This document shows, in pieces, positions 50,173 to 59,239 of a DNA stretch of 64,000 nt. The position numbers were made by a program, and so were the translations under genes. Positions within the stretch are counted from its first letter, which is position 1; every line of letters begins with the position of its first letter. Source of the stretch: Bradyrhizobium septentrionale (GTDB taxonomy: Bacteria > Pseudomonadota > Alphaproteobacteria > Rhizobiales > Xanthobacteraceae); assembly GCF_011516645.4 (NCBI RefSeq), contig NZ_CP088285.1, forward strand, positions 8,760,501 to 8,824,500, written 5' to 3'. Below the pieces are notes generated by a model. It searched no databases, was not told the origin of the DNA, and saw nothing but the letters and a program-made list of their open reading frames with translations.

Positions 50173-51435
50173 ATGGCCGGGCGCACGATCTCCGAGAAGA
50201 TCCTCGCTCGAAAATCCGGGCAGGATGCGCGCGCCGGGGACCTCGTGGTCTGCGAAGTCGATTGCGCGCTCGGCACCGACGGTTCGGTCCCGATGGCGCT
50301 CGATTATTTCAGGGCGATGGGCGGAGAGAACGTGCGCGATGCTGCCCGACTGGTCTTCGCGCTCGACCATTACGTGCCGCCGACAAGTCCGCAGACGATC
50401 GAGCTGCACCGCGTGATGCGGGACTTCGCCGAACGCTTCGGCGTCACGCTGCATGAGGCCGGCGAAGGAATCGGTCACCAGCTCATCGTCGAGACCGGCC
50501 GCGCCCTGCCGGGCGGCTTGGTCGTCGGAGCCGACAGTCATGCCGTGACTTACGGGGCACTGAATTGCTTTGCGACCGGGATCGGCTCATCCGATCTCGC
50601 CGCCATCATGCTGTGCGGCCGGATCTGGCTGCGCGTGCCGGATTCGATCCGCGTCGTTCTGACCGGACAACTGCCGCGCGGCGTCTACGCGAAGGATATC
50701 GCACTGGCGCTCGCGGGCGTGCTCGGCGCTGACGGTGCCGCCTATCAGGCACTCGAATTCGCAGGGCCAGGTGTCACCACGCTCACGCTGGAGGACCGCC
50801 TCGTCCTGAGCAACCTTGCGGTCGAGATGGGCGCGAAGACCGGCATCTTCCCGGCCGACGTTGAAACCGTCGCCTATCTGCAGGGCCGCGCCGGGCAGGC
50901 TTTCGAGCCGGTCGCAGCGGATCCGGATGCGCGCTACAGCCGGACCGTGGAGATCGCGCTCGACACGCTCACGCCACAGATCGCGTTGCCGCATCTGGTG
51001 GATCAGGTGGTGGCGCTCGAGGATGCGGCCGGCACGCCGGTGCAGATGGTCTATCTCGGCACCTGCACCGGCGGCAGGTTGCGCGACTTCCATCAGGCTC
51101 TCGCAGTGCTCGAGGCGGGTGGAGGCGTAGCGCCCGGCGTGCAGCTCGTGGTCACGCCGGCATCGCGCGAGGTCCGCGACGCCATGACGGCCGATGGCAC
51201 GCTCGAAGCCCTGGTCGGCTTCGGCGCGACGGTGGTCGAGCCGGGCTGCGGCTCCTGCTGCGGGACTTGCGGGGTGATCCCCGGAGACGGGGTTGCGGTG
51301 ATCTCGACCGCCAACCGCAACTTCAAGGGGCGCATGGGCAACGCCAAAGCATCGATCTACCTCGCCTCCCCGGCTGCCTGCGCAGCCGCCGCGACACGCG
51401 GTGTCGTGACCGATCCGCGCAAGGTGTCGCGATGA
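50173..51435 (+). CDS. LeuC-like hydro-lyase large subunit (aconitase superfamily)
   Basis: A 420-residue large subunit of the isopropylmalate dehydratase/homoaconitase type. The [4Fe-4S] ligands are a Cys in LGTCTGGRL near 298 and two in CGSCCGTCG near 359-366. The substrate-site motif GADSHAVTYGALNCFATGIG is typical. It is much closer to the archaeal-type short LeuC than to LeuC of leucine synthesis. It starts two bases after the RraA-like gene and ends by ATGA overlap with the small subunit. The acid it hydrates or dehydrates is unknown. Confidence 0.9.
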   Translation: MAGRTISEKILARKSGQDARAGDLVVCEVDCALGTDGSVPMALDYFRAMGGENVRDAARLVFALDHYVPPTSPQTIELHRVMRDFAERFGVTLHEAGEGIGHQLIVETGRALPGGLVVGADSHAVTYGALNCFATGIGSSDLAAIMLCGRIWLRVPDSIRVVLTGQLPRGVYAKDIALALAGVLGADGAAYQALEFAGPGVTTLTLEDRLVLSNLAVEMGAKTGIFPADVETVAYLQGRAGQAFEPVAADPDARYSRTVEIALDTLTPQIALPHLVDQVVALEDAAGTPVQMVYLGTCTGGRLRDFHQALAVLEAGGGVAPGVQLVVTPASREVRDAMTADGTLEALVGFGATVVEPGCGSCCGTCGVIPGDGVAVISTANRNFKGRMGNAKASIYLASPAACAAAATRGVVTDPRKVSR

Positions 51436-51929
51436 CAGTTTTGCGAGGACGCGCGCGACTGGTTGGCGACGACGTCAACACCGACTCCATCATCAGCTCG
51501 ACCCGCAAGCGAGAGAGCCTCGACCCCGCCGTTCTCAGGCAATTCCTGTTCGAGCATGTCGACCCGGCCTTCGCGGCCTCAGTGCAGCCTGGGGACATCC
51601 TGGTGGCGGGCAAGAATTTTGGTTGCGGCTCGGCGATGGAAGTCGCCGTCACGACGGTGCTCGGAGCCGGAATTCCAGCAGTGATGGCGCGAAGCTTCTC
51701 GCGCACCTACTACCGCAACGCGATCAACAACGGCCTGCTGCCGCTCGTCTGCGATACGGGCGCCATTCGCGAGGGCGACATCCTGAGCTCCGACAGCACC
51801 GGCGCGATCCGCAACGAACGCAGCGGCGAGACGCTCAGCCCGGAGCCGCTGCCCCCGATCATGCTGGCGATCCTGCGCGCGGGCGGCCTCGTTCCCTACA
51901 TGCGTCAGAACGGTGACTTCAAACTATGA
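51432..51929 (+). CDS. LeuD-like hydro-lyase small subunit
   Basis: A 165-residue partner of the LeuC-like subunit. Family marks are VGDDVNTDSIISSTRKRESL, the loop GKNFGCGSAMEVAVTTVLGA, and ARSFSRTYYRNAINNGL. It swivels over the large subunit to complete the active site; the loop residues (STRKRE) differ from leucine-pathway LeuD and suggest another substrate. ATGA overlaps at both ends. Confidence 0.9.
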   Translation: MTVLRGRARLVGDDVNTDSIISSTRKRESLDPAVLRQFLFEHVDPAFAASVQPGDILVAGKNFGCGSAMEVAVTTVLGAGIPAVMARSFSRTYYRNAINNGLLPLVCDTGAIREGDILSSDSTGAIRNERSGETLSPEPLPPIMLAILRAGGLVPYMRQNGDFKL

Positions 51930-53104
51930 CCACCACAGAGAGACCTTCCGCCATCGCCGCGACGGGCTACCGTCTCAGGCTTCCCGGCCCGACCGAAGTG
52001 CCCGAGCGGGTGCGGCAGGCGATGGCTCGGGTGATGGTCAACCATCGCGGTCCCGAGTGCCGGACTGCGATCGGCGAGGCGGAGGAGATGATCCGCCCGA
52101 TTCTGGGCACGACCAACCACGTCCTGTTCTTTGCCAGCTCCGGAACGGGCGTCATGGAGGCTGCGCTCGTCAACGTGGCCGGACCGGGCAGCCGGATCCT
52201 GGTGATCGAGCATGGTCAATTCGGTGAGCGTTTCACCACGATCGCCAAGGCCATGAACATCACCGTCGATACGGTCGCGATCGAGTGGGGCCAGGCGATC
52301 GATGTCGTCGCGGTGGATGCCCGGTTGCGCGAGCACGCCTATCGCGCCGTCGTCGTCGTGCACAATGAGAGCTCGACCGGGATCGTGGGCGATCTCGCGG
52401 CGCTCGGCGCACTTATGCGCGACCGGCCAACGCTGCTCATCGCAGATTCCGTCAGCGGTCTCGGCGGCATCGAGATGCGGCAGGACGAATGGGGCATCGA
52501 CATCCTGGTCTCGGCCTCGCAAAAGGCCTTGATGTGCCCGCCCGGCCTCGCACTTGCCAGCGTCAGCGCCAAGGCGTGGCGCGCGATCGGGCAGGACGAG
52601 CAGCGATCGACCTTCTATTGGGATTTCCGTCGCGCGCTGAAATCCGCGGAGCAGAACGAGACCCCGTTCACGGCGCCGGTCAGCCATATCTACGGCCTGC
52701 GCGAGGCCCTGACGATGATGCATGAGGAAGGCTTCCCCAATGTACTCGCGCGCCACAAGAAGCTTTCCGGCGCGCTGCGCGCCGGCGGCGCGGCGCTCGG
52801 GCTTGCAGATTTTTGCCGCGAAGAGCCGCGCTCGAGCACGGTCGTGGTCTTCAAGGTCCCCGACGGACTCGAAGGCGGAGCCATCGTGCGACAGCTCTAC
52901 CAGGATCACCGCACGGTGATCGCAGGCGCCCGCAACCGTCTCTCCGGCCGCGTCATCCGGTTTGGCACGATGGGTGCTTTGAGCGCGGGGACCATTCTGA
53001 CCGACCTTCTGCATCTCGAGGACGCACTCACGAAACTCGGCCTGCCGATCGAACCCGGGGCCGGGCTCAAGGCGGCCACCGCGTACCTCGCCGCAACCAC
53101 ATGA
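51926..53104 (+). CDS. Class V aminotransferase (alanine/serine-glyoxylate type)
   Basis: A 392-residue PLP enzyme of the PucG/AGXT/serine-glyoxylate aminotransferase group: LRLPGPTEVPERVRQAM and NHRGPECRTAIGEAEEM at the N-terminus, VVHNESSTG, and the PLP lysine in SASQKALMCPPGLAL. It moves an amino group to or from glyoxylate, pyruvate or another 2-oxo acid. It overlaps the LeuD-like gene by ATGA, so it belongs to the same pathway. Confidence 0.9.
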   Translation: MTTTERPSAIAATGYRLRLPGPTEVPERVRQAMARVMVNHRGPECRTAIGEAEEMIRPILGTTNHVLFFASSGTGVMEAALVNVAGPGSRILVIEHGQFGERFTTIAKAMNITVDTVAIEWGQAIDVVAVDARLREHAYRAVVVVHNESSTGIVGDLAALGALMRDRPTLLIADSVSGLGGIEMRQDEWGIDILVSASQKALMCPPGLALASVSAKAWRAIGQDEQRSTFYWDFRRALKSAEQNETPFTAPVSHIYGLREALTMMHEEGFPNVLARHKKLSGALRAGGAALGLADFCREEPRSSTVVVFKVPDGLEGGAIVRQLYQDHRTVIAGARNRLSGRVIRFGTMGALSAGTILTDLLHLEDALTKLGLPIEPGAGLKAATAYLAATT

Positions 53105-53135
53105 GCAACGACTGAACCTGCAAGGGCGAACCACG

Positions 53136-54143
53136 ATGAGATCTCCTGCCTCCATCCTCGCCCGAGTCGTGACGCTCGCGGCATCGCTGTTCGCGGCCAG
53201 CCTGGCCTCGGCCCAGCAGAGCGTCGTGCTCTATTCGGCCAACGACGACACCGTGAACAAGCTTGTCGCCGAAGGCTTCGCCAAGGCGACAGGAATTAAA
53301 GTCGACGTGGTCTCGACCGGATCAGGTGTGCTGGTGCGCCGCGTCGCCTCCGAGGCCGCCAATCCGCAGGGCGACGTGATCTGGGGTGTCAGTGCGACGC
53401 TGCTGCGGCTGGCGAGCCCGCACCTTCAGGCTTACCCGGCCAAGGGCCGCGACGCCGTTCCGGCCCAATTCCGTGACCCAAACGACCTTTGGCTCGGCAC
53501 TAACATCCAGGTTGTCGTGATCGGCCAGAACACCAAGGCGATCGACAAGGCCAGCGGGCCCAAATCCTGGGCCGACCTCCTCGATCCGAAATGGAAGGGC
53601 AAGCTCGCCTTTACCGACCCGGCCAATTCCGGATTCTCATATGCGGCCGCGACCACGCTTCTCTCGCTGTGGGGCGCTGATGACGCAGCCTGGACCAAGA
53701 TGGACGGGCTGCTTGCGAATGCGAAGGTGCTCAACCGCTCGACCCAGGTGTTCGACGGGATCGGCAGCGGCGAATATCCGCTTGGCATCACCCTCGAATA
53801 TGCCGGCTTCCTGTGGGCCCATAATGGTGCACCGGTGAGCGTCACCTATCCGGCCGAGGGCACATATGCGGGCGTCGAGGGCGCGGCCGTCCTGAAAGGC
53901 GGACCGAACCCCGAGCCAGCCAAACGGCTGGTCGACTATCTGGCCAGCAAGGAAGTCCAGGAGATGTTGCTGAAGGCGACCTTCCGGCGCCCTGCCCGTC
54001 AGGATATCGAGCTCGAGGCAGTCGCACCCGGGATGCTGCCGTTCTCGGCGATCAAGGTGCTGCCCTATGACGACGTCAAATGGGAAGCAGCCCGGCGCGA
54101 CACGCTCGCGCGGCTGAAGACCACGATCCAGAACACGCGCTGA
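53136..54143 (+). CDS. Solute-binding protein of an Fbp-type ABC transporter
   Basis: A 335-residue periplasmic binding protein with signal peptide (VTLAASLFAASLASAQ). The layout SVVLYSANDDTVNKLVAEGF and GDVIWGVSATLL places it in the family-1 group used for Fe3+, 2-aminoethylphosphonate or small organic acids. The pathway genes around it favour an organic acid or amino acid. Its ATPase gene begins four bases on. Confidence 0.88.
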   Translation: MRSPASILARVVTLAASLFAASLASAQQSVVLYSANDDTVNKLVAEGFAKATGIKVDVVSTGSGVLVRRVASEAANPQGDVIWGVSATLLRLASPHLQAYPAKGRDAVPAQFRDPNDLWLGTNIQVVVIGQNTKAIDKASGPKSWADLLDPKWKGKLAFTDPANSGFSYAAATTLLSLWGADDAAWTKMDGLLANAKVLNRSTQVFDGIGSGEYPLGITLEYAGFLWAHNGAPVSVTYPAEGTYAGVEGAAVLKGGPNPEPAKRLVDYLASKEVQEMLLKATFRRPARQDIELEAVAPGMLPFSAIKVLPYDDVKWEAARRDTLARLKTTIQNTR

Positions 54144-54147
54144 TCCG

Positions 54148-55209
54148 ATGACCAGGATCCGGATTGAAAACCTGACCCGTACCTTCGGCGCGGTGCGGGC
54201 CGTGGACGACATCTCGCTCGACATCAGGCATGGTGAGCTGTTCACGCTGCTTGGGCCTTCGGGCTGCGGGAAGACGACGCTGCTGCGCATGATCGCAGGC
54301 TTCGTCGATGTCGAATCCGGCTCCATTTCGTTTGACGACCGGCGCATCGATGCCCTGCCTGCGCATCGCCGCGACACCGGCATGGTGTTTCAGAACTACG
54401 CGATCTTCCCGAACCACACCGTCGCCGAAAACGTGGCTTACGGGCTGAAGGCCAGGAAGGTCCCGGTTGCCGAGATCGCATCGCGCGTCGACAAGGCGCT
54501 CGAGCGGGTGCGCCTTGCAGGTTACGGTCCCCGCTCGCCACATCAGCTCTCCGGTGGTCAGCTGCAACGCGTGGCAATCGCCCGCGCGCTCGTGATCGAA
54601 CCCGCCGTGCTGCTGTTCGACGAGCCCCTGTCCAATCTCGACGCGCAGCTGCGCACCGAAATGCGGATCGAGGTCCGACAGCTGCAGCAGGCGCTCGGCC
54701 TGACTGCGATCTACGTGACGCACGATCAGGAGGAGGCACTCGCCATCTCCGACCGCATCGCCGTCTTGCGTCACGGCAAGATCGAGCAAGTCGACACGCC
54801 GGAGCGCATCTATCGGATGCCGCAGACCGCCTTCGTCGCCGAGTTCCTCGGTTCGACCAATATGGTGCCGGGCATCGCGGGAGCTTTCGACGGCCGCAAC
54901 ACCCATGTCGCGGCAGCCGGAACGGAGTTCTCAGTCAGAGGCGAAGTCGCAACGCCGGGTGCATCGGTGTTGCTGTCGGTCAGGCCGGAGGCCCTGCGGC
55001 TGGGCGACGGTTCCGGTGGCCCGCTTGTGCAAGCGCGTCTGGCGCTGCGCGAATTTCTGGGCCCGGTGCAGCGTCTCCACGCAACCCTGCCGGACGGCAC
55101 CCCAATTCGGATCGCGGCGCTCGGCGGCCAGGCGCTCGATGTTGCGCCCGGTGCGCCGCTTACCCTTGCCTACGACCCTGCCCAGATCACGGCGTATCCG
55201 GCGCCATGA
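54148..55209 (+). CDS. ABC transporter ATP-binding protein (FbpC/PotA type)
   Basis: A 353-residue ATPase. Walker A is GPSGCGKTT, signature LSGGQLQRVA, Walker B VLLFDEPLSNLDAQL, and a TOBE domain at the C-terminus (SVRPEALRLGDGSG). It energises the permease encoded directly after with an ATGA overlap. Confidence 0.92.
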   Translation: MTRIRIENLTRTFGAVRAVDDISLDIRHGELFTLLGPSGCGKTTLLRMIAGFVDVESGSISFDDRRIDALPAHRRDTGMVFQNYAIFPNHTVAENVAYGLKARKVPVAEIASRVDKALERVRLAGYGPRSPHQLSGGQLQRVAIARALVIEPAVLLFDEPLSNLDAQLRTEMRIEVRQLQQALGLTAIYVTHDQEEALAISDRIAVLRHGKIEQVDTPERIYRMPQTAFVAEFLGSTNMVPGIAGAFDGRNTHVAAAGTEFSVRGEVATPGASVLLSVRPEALRLGDGSGGPLVQARLALREFLGPVQRLHATLPDGTPIRIAALGGQALDVAPGAPLTLAYDPAQITAYPAP

Positions 55210-56843
55210 AACGCTTTGCCACCATCGTGACGCTGGCGGCCCTGGTGCTGCTCGCGGTGTTTCTGCTCTACCCGCTGGCGCTCGTTCTGGATGCCAGCAT
55301 ACGGATCGACGGCACGGGCGGCCTGACGCTTGGAAACTATGCGGCGATCGTGAAGAGCCGCTACTATCTCGGCAGCATCGGCAACAGTCTGTTCTGCGCC
55401 GCGCTCGCGACGGCCTCCGCATGTGCGATCGGCATCCCGCTCGCCTTCTGTCTTGCCCGCATCGACATACCGGGCCGCGCGCTGCTGCTTACACTTGCGT
55501 CCCTGCCGCTGGTCCTGCCCTCCTTCGTCAGCGCCTATGCGCTCGTGTTGCTGTTCGGCCATGCCGGCGTCGTCACCACCGCCTTGCGGGGGATCGGCAT
55601 CCCGATCGGCTCGATCTATGGTGTGCCCGGCATCGTCATCGTGTTCACGTTGACGCTCTATCCGTACGTCGTCATGCCCGTGCTGGCCGGTTTCCAGGCC
55701 GTCGACGCCTCGATGGAGGAGGCAGCCCGCAATCTCGGCGGTTCGCGGCCCTATGTGATCCGCACCGTGCTGCTGCCGATCGTGATGCCGGCGATCCTTG
55801 CAGGCGGACTTTTAGTGTTCATTGAGGCACTGGAGAATTTCGGCGTGCCGGCGGTGCTGGCTGAGGACCGGCCGTTCCTGGCCGTCGACATCTTCAAACT
55901 GTTCGCCGGCGAATCCGATGCCAACCCGGCTGCGGCGGGTGCGCTCAGCGTGCTGCTGATCGCCTGCACGGCGCTCGCGCTCCTCGTTCAACGGCACTAT
56001 CTCGGCAAGCGCCGTTTTTCGACCAATGCCCGCAGTGCGCCCGCGAAGCTGCCGCTGACGCCGGGACTGCGGCTGGCGGCCACGGTCGTGAGTTGGGGCA
56101 TCGTGATCGCCTCGCTGCTGCCTTTCGCGGCCGTATTGATGATCTCCCTCCTCCGCTTCCGCGGCCCCGTCCTGACCTGGGAGTTCGGATTGGGCAATTA
56201 CGCGACCCTGCTGTCGGGCTCCTATCGGCCGCTGCTCAACACGCTGACGCTTGCCAGCATCGCGGCCGTCGCCACCATGCTGATCGGCGCTCCGATCGGC
56301 TATGTCGTGGCCCGGCACCGCTCCCGCTTGTCGGGGTTGCTCGACTTCGTCGGCATGGTGCCGTTTGCGGTGTCGGGCACGATCCTGGCGATCGGGCTCA
56401 TCATCGCGTTCAACAGCGGTCCTTTGGTTCTGACGGGCGGCTGGCTGATCCTCGTCATCGCCTATGTCGTGCGCAAGCTGCCCTTCGCGATCCGCTCCTC
56501 CTCGGCAATCGTGCATCAGCTCGATCCCTCGCTCGAGGAAGCCTCGATCAATCTCGGGGTCTCGCCGGCCAAAACCTTCGCGACCCTGACAGTGCCGTTG
56601 ATGGCGAGCGGCCTTGTCGGCGGGCTGGTGCTGGTCTGGATCACCGCCGCATCCGAGTTGAGCGCAACCATTGTGCTCTATGCGAGCGGCTGGGTCACCA
56701 CGACCGTCGTGATGTACCATGCGATCGAGGGCACCGGCGCGGGTCTGGCGGCCGCCGCGGCCGCGGTGCTCATCCTGGTCACCGCGATCCCGCTGCTTCT
56801 GATCAACCGGCGCATCAACAAGCAGGAAACGACGGTGGTATGA
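55206..56843 (+). CDS. ABC transporter permease with two fused membrane domains (FbpB type)
   Basis: A 545-residue permease made of two homologous halves, about six membrane segments each. The EAA loops read EEAARNLGGSRPYVIRTVLL in the first half and EEASINLGVSPAKTFATLTV in the second. This layout is typical of Fbp-type importers. It overlaps the ATPase gene by ATGA and the aldolase gene similarly. Confidence 0.92.
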   Translation: MKRFATIVTLAALVLLAVFLLYPLALVLDASIRIDGTGGLTLGNYAAIVKSRYYLGSIGNSLFCAALATASACAIGIPLAFCLARIDIPGRALLLTLASLPLVLPSFVSAYALVLLFGHAGVVTTALRGIGIPIGSIYGVPGIVIVFTLTLYPYVVMPVLAGFQAVDASMEEAARNLGGSRPYVIRTVLLPIVMPAILAGGLLVFIEALENFGVPAVLAEDRPFLAVDIFKLFAGESDANPAAAGALSVLLIACTALALLVQRHYLGKRRFSTNARSAPAKLPLTPGLRLAATVVSWGIVIASLLPFAAVLMISLLRFRGPVLTWEFGLGNYATLLSGSYRPLLNTLTLASIAAVATMLIGAPIGYVVARHRSRLSGLLDFVGMVPFAVSGTILAIGLIIAFNSGPLVLTGGWLILVIAYVVRKLPFAIRSSSAIVHQLDPSLEEASINLGVSPAKTFATLTVPLMASGLVGGLVLVWITAASELSATIVLYASGWVTTTVVMYHAIEGTGAGLAAAAAAVLILVTAIPLLLINRRINKQETTVV

Positions 56844-57916
56844 CGGCAGGACAGGACGCTATGAACGAAGCAACCCCGACGCTCCCGAATTTCCGCAGCG
56901 ACAATGTCGCGCCGGTCAGCCCCGAGATCCTGCGGGCGATCGCCGAGGCCAATTGCGGCCCGGCCGCCGCTTACGGCGATGACGATTATTCGAAGTTGTT
57001 GAATGCGCGTTTCTCGGAGCTGTTCGAGACCGAGGTCACCGTATTCCCGGTCTCGACCGGTACGGCGGCCAATGCGTTGTCGCTCGCGAGCTGCGTGCGC
57101 CCCTATGGCGCCATCTATTGTCACGAAGAAGCGCATATCCACACCGCGGAAGGCGGCGCGGCCGAAGCCTTCACCGGCGGCGCGAAGCTCGTCGCCATGT
57201 CCGGCCGGAACTTTCGGATCGAACCGCCGAGCCTGCGCGAGGCGCTGGGCCGGGCGGCCTGGGGAGTCCGCAACCGCTCGCAGCCCGATGCGGTGTCGAT
57301 CACGCAGGCCAGCGAATATGGGACGATCTATCCCCTCGCCGAGATCGCCGAGATCGGAGCCATCGCCCACGACAGGAATCTGGCGCTGCACATGGACGGC
57401 GCCCGGTTCGCCAATGCGCTGGCGCGGCTCGGCTGCAGCCCGGCCGACATGACCTGGCGCGCCGGCGTCGACATTCTATCCTTCGGGGCGACCAAGAACG
57501 GAGCGATGTCGGCGGATGCGATCGTGGTGTTCGACCAGGATCTCGTCGAACCCCTGTCCTATCGGCTCCGCCGTGCCGGCCAGACCTTCTCAAAGATGCG
57601 CTTTGCGGCCGCGCAGCTGCTCGCTTACGTCGAGGATCGCCTTTACCTGCGGCTCGCGGCCAAGGCCAATGCCATAGCCACCCGCCTCGGAGCGGGTCTC
57701 GCCACGCTGCCGGACGTGCGGCTGGTTGCCCCGGTGGAAGCCAATCTGGTTTTCGTCAACCTGCCGGCTCTGGCCATCGACCGGCTCGCGGCGAACGGGT
57801 TGCAATTCGCGCGACGCGGCCAGGAGGTGATCCGGTTCGTGGCGCGCTTCGACAGCACCGAACAGGAGGCTGACGAGGTCATCGCACTCGTCCATCGCGC
57901 GATCTCGGGAAGCTGA
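56840..57916 (+). CDS. Low-specificity threonine aldolase family protein
   Basis: A 358-residue PLP enzyme of the beta-eliminating/threonine aldolase group, which cleaves beta-hydroxy amino acids to glycine and an aldehyde. Marks: NFRSDNVAPVSPEILRAI, VFPVSTGTAANALSLAS, HMDGARFANALARLG, and the PLP lysine in SFGATKNGAMSADA. The ATG at 56840 overlaps the permease stop by ATGA; an ATG at 56861 with AGGACAGGAC before it is the alternative. Its place in the operon suggests that the imported compound is a hydroxy amino acid. Confidence 0.9.
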   Translation: MTAGQDAMNEATPTLPNFRSDNVAPVSPEILRAIAEANCGPAAAYGDDDYSKLLNARFSELFETEVTVFPVSTGTAANALSLASCVRPYGAIYCHEEAHIHTAEGGAAEAFTGGAKLVAMSGRNFRIEPPSLREALGRAAWGVRNRSQPDAVSITQASEYGTIYPLAEIAEIGAIAHDRNLALHMDGARFANALARLGCSPADMTWRAGVDILSFGATKNGAMSADAIVVFDQDLVEPLSYRLRRAGQTFSKMRFAAAQLLAYVEDRLYLRLAAKANAIATRLGAGLATLPDVRLVAPVEANLVFVNLPALAIDRLAANGLQFARRGQEVIRFVARFDSTEQEADEVIALVHRAISGS

Positions 57917-57917
57917 G

Positions 57918-57938
57918 AGCGATCATTCCGTAATCGCT
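57918..57938. terminator. Hairpin between convergent genes
   Basis: A 6-bp stem, AGCGAT and ATCGCT, around a 9-base spacer, directly after the stop of the threonine aldolase gene and before the end of the convergent DUF6616-like gene. A plausible two-way transcript end. Confidence 0.45.
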
Positions 57939-57967
57939 TATTCGGGCGACCGATGCCCGGCCCTGAG

Positions 57968-58324
57968 TCAGGACGAAGCTGGTCGAACCATCCTGGCATT
58001 TCCGAGCAGCACGGCTTCAAAGTCGTTCGCATCACCGCTGACATTCACCTGCTCGAAGTATTCGTACCAACCCGATGCGGCGACCTGCCGCTCAAATTCG
58101 CGCTGAAACTCGACGTTTGGTACACGATAGACACAAAAGAAATCGTACGGAGCACGACGATCGGTCGCGGGAGAGTTCAAACCATAGGCGACGACGTCGA
58201 CACCGGCGGACTTCAGACCTTTGACCGCCTCGACCACTTTCGTCACGAAGTCGGTTCTCTCGCTTTCCGGGCATTTGGCCCAGGCGGGACGGTAGTTATA
58301 GAGCTCGATGAAGATTTGCTGCAT
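57968..58324 (-). CDS. DUF6616-like small protein
   Basis: A 118-residue protein starting MQQIFIELYNYRPAW, with DFFCVYRVPNVEFQREFERQ and WYEYFEQVNVSGD. This pattern is that of small proteins annotated as DUF6616 (monooxygenase-like, ferredoxin-like fold). No activity is established. An ATG at 58333 and a TTG at 58345 are alternative starts; AGAAAGA lies upstream of 58324. Confidence 0.7.
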   Translation of the reverse strand: MQQIFIELYNYRPAWAKCPESERTDFVTKVVEAVKGLKSAGVDVVAYGLNSPATDRRAPYDFFCVYRVPNVEFQREFERQVAASGWYEYFEQVNVSGDANDFEAVLLGNARMVRPASS

Positions 58325-58399
58325 GACGCGCATCTTTCTGAACAACGACAGTTTACACCACAGACTATCCGCAAACTCCGACGCCGGACGAGACGGCCC

Positions 58400-59089
58400 C
58401 TAGAGCCTTCCCATCGTCCGACAGCGGGCTCCCACACCCTCCAGCTCCTGAACCGGCATCAGCTGCTTCACGATCTCTGTCGTCTGAGCCAATGTTGCAG
58501 GGTCGGCCAGTTCGGGGCGCCCGGTTCCGAAAGGAGGTTGCGGCGCGTACTCAAATGACAACTCGGCGACGCGGCCGGCGGCCTCTCCTGCGATTTGGCC
58601 GATCATCGCAAGGCCGAAATCGATCCCCGCAGTCATGCCTCCGCCTGTCGCACGGTTGCGGTCGATGACGTACCTGGCGTCGGTCGGAATCGCGCCGAAC
58701 AGACTGAGATGCTCCCGCGTGTACCAGTAGGAGGCCGCCTTGTATCCCTTCAGGAGTCCGGCCGCGCCGAGCAACAGCGAGCCGTTGCACACGCTTGTGA
58801 TCCACGTGGCGCGGCTACCGACACCGGCGATGAAGTCGAGGGTCCGGTCGTCCTGCAGCTGCTTGAAAAGCGAGCGTGTGTTGCCGGGGACGAACAGGAT
58901 GTCCGGATCCTTCCAGCAACTTCCAAAGTCCTCCGTCGCCTGCACGCTGACACCGGCGTCGGAATCGACGATGCCCTTGCCCTGCCACACGATCTGCGAG
59001 GAGAATCCCGGAAGCATCATGAAGGCCTGCATCGGACCGGCCAGGTCGATGAATGTGAAGCCAGGAAAAGCAAGCGCCAGTACCTTCAT
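58400..59089 (-). CDS. DJ-1/PfpI family protein, isonitrile hydratase-like
   Basis: A 229-residue protein of the DJ-1/PfpI superfamily. The nucleophile elbow with its cysteine is TSVCNGSLLLGAAGLL and the glyoxalase-like start is ALAFPGFTFIDLAGPMQAF. It is closest in layout to isonitrile hydratase (InhA), which turns isonitriles into N-substituted formamides; a protein deglycase or other role remains possible. It is divergent from a GlxA-type AraC regulator with a 18-bp palindrome between them, so it is probably under its control. Confidence 0.88.
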   Translation of the reverse strand: MKVLALAFPGFTFIDLAGPMQAFMMLPGFSSQIVWQGKGIVDSDAGVSVQATEDFGSCWKDPDILFVPGNTRSLFKQLQDDRTLDFIAGVGSRATWITSVCNGSLLLGAAGLLKGYKAASYWYTREHLSLFGAIPTDARYVIDRNRATGGGMTAGIDFGLAMIGQIAGEAAGRVAELSFEYAPQPPFGTGRPELADPATLAQTTEIVKQLMPVQELEGVGARCRTMGRL

Positions 59090-59155
59090 CGCTACCTCGT
59101 TCGCCTGAATTTGTGAATTCGCGTTGAAATCCGGCGCAAGCTAGCTGAGAATGCC

Positions 59156-59173
59156 TATGTCAGAAATGACATA
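59156..59173. promoter_or_regulatory. 18-bp palindrome between DJ-1 and GlxA-type genes
   Basis: Perfect arms TATGTCA and TGACATA around GAAA. It lies 66 bases upstream of both divergent starts, the usual place for an operator of the adjacent GlxA-type regulator. Confidence 0.55.
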
Positions 59174-59239
59174 TAAACGGTAAATCCTGCCATCCTGACC
59201 AGGCGCCGGTTCTGAACGTTGTCCGCTGTAGGGAATCTC

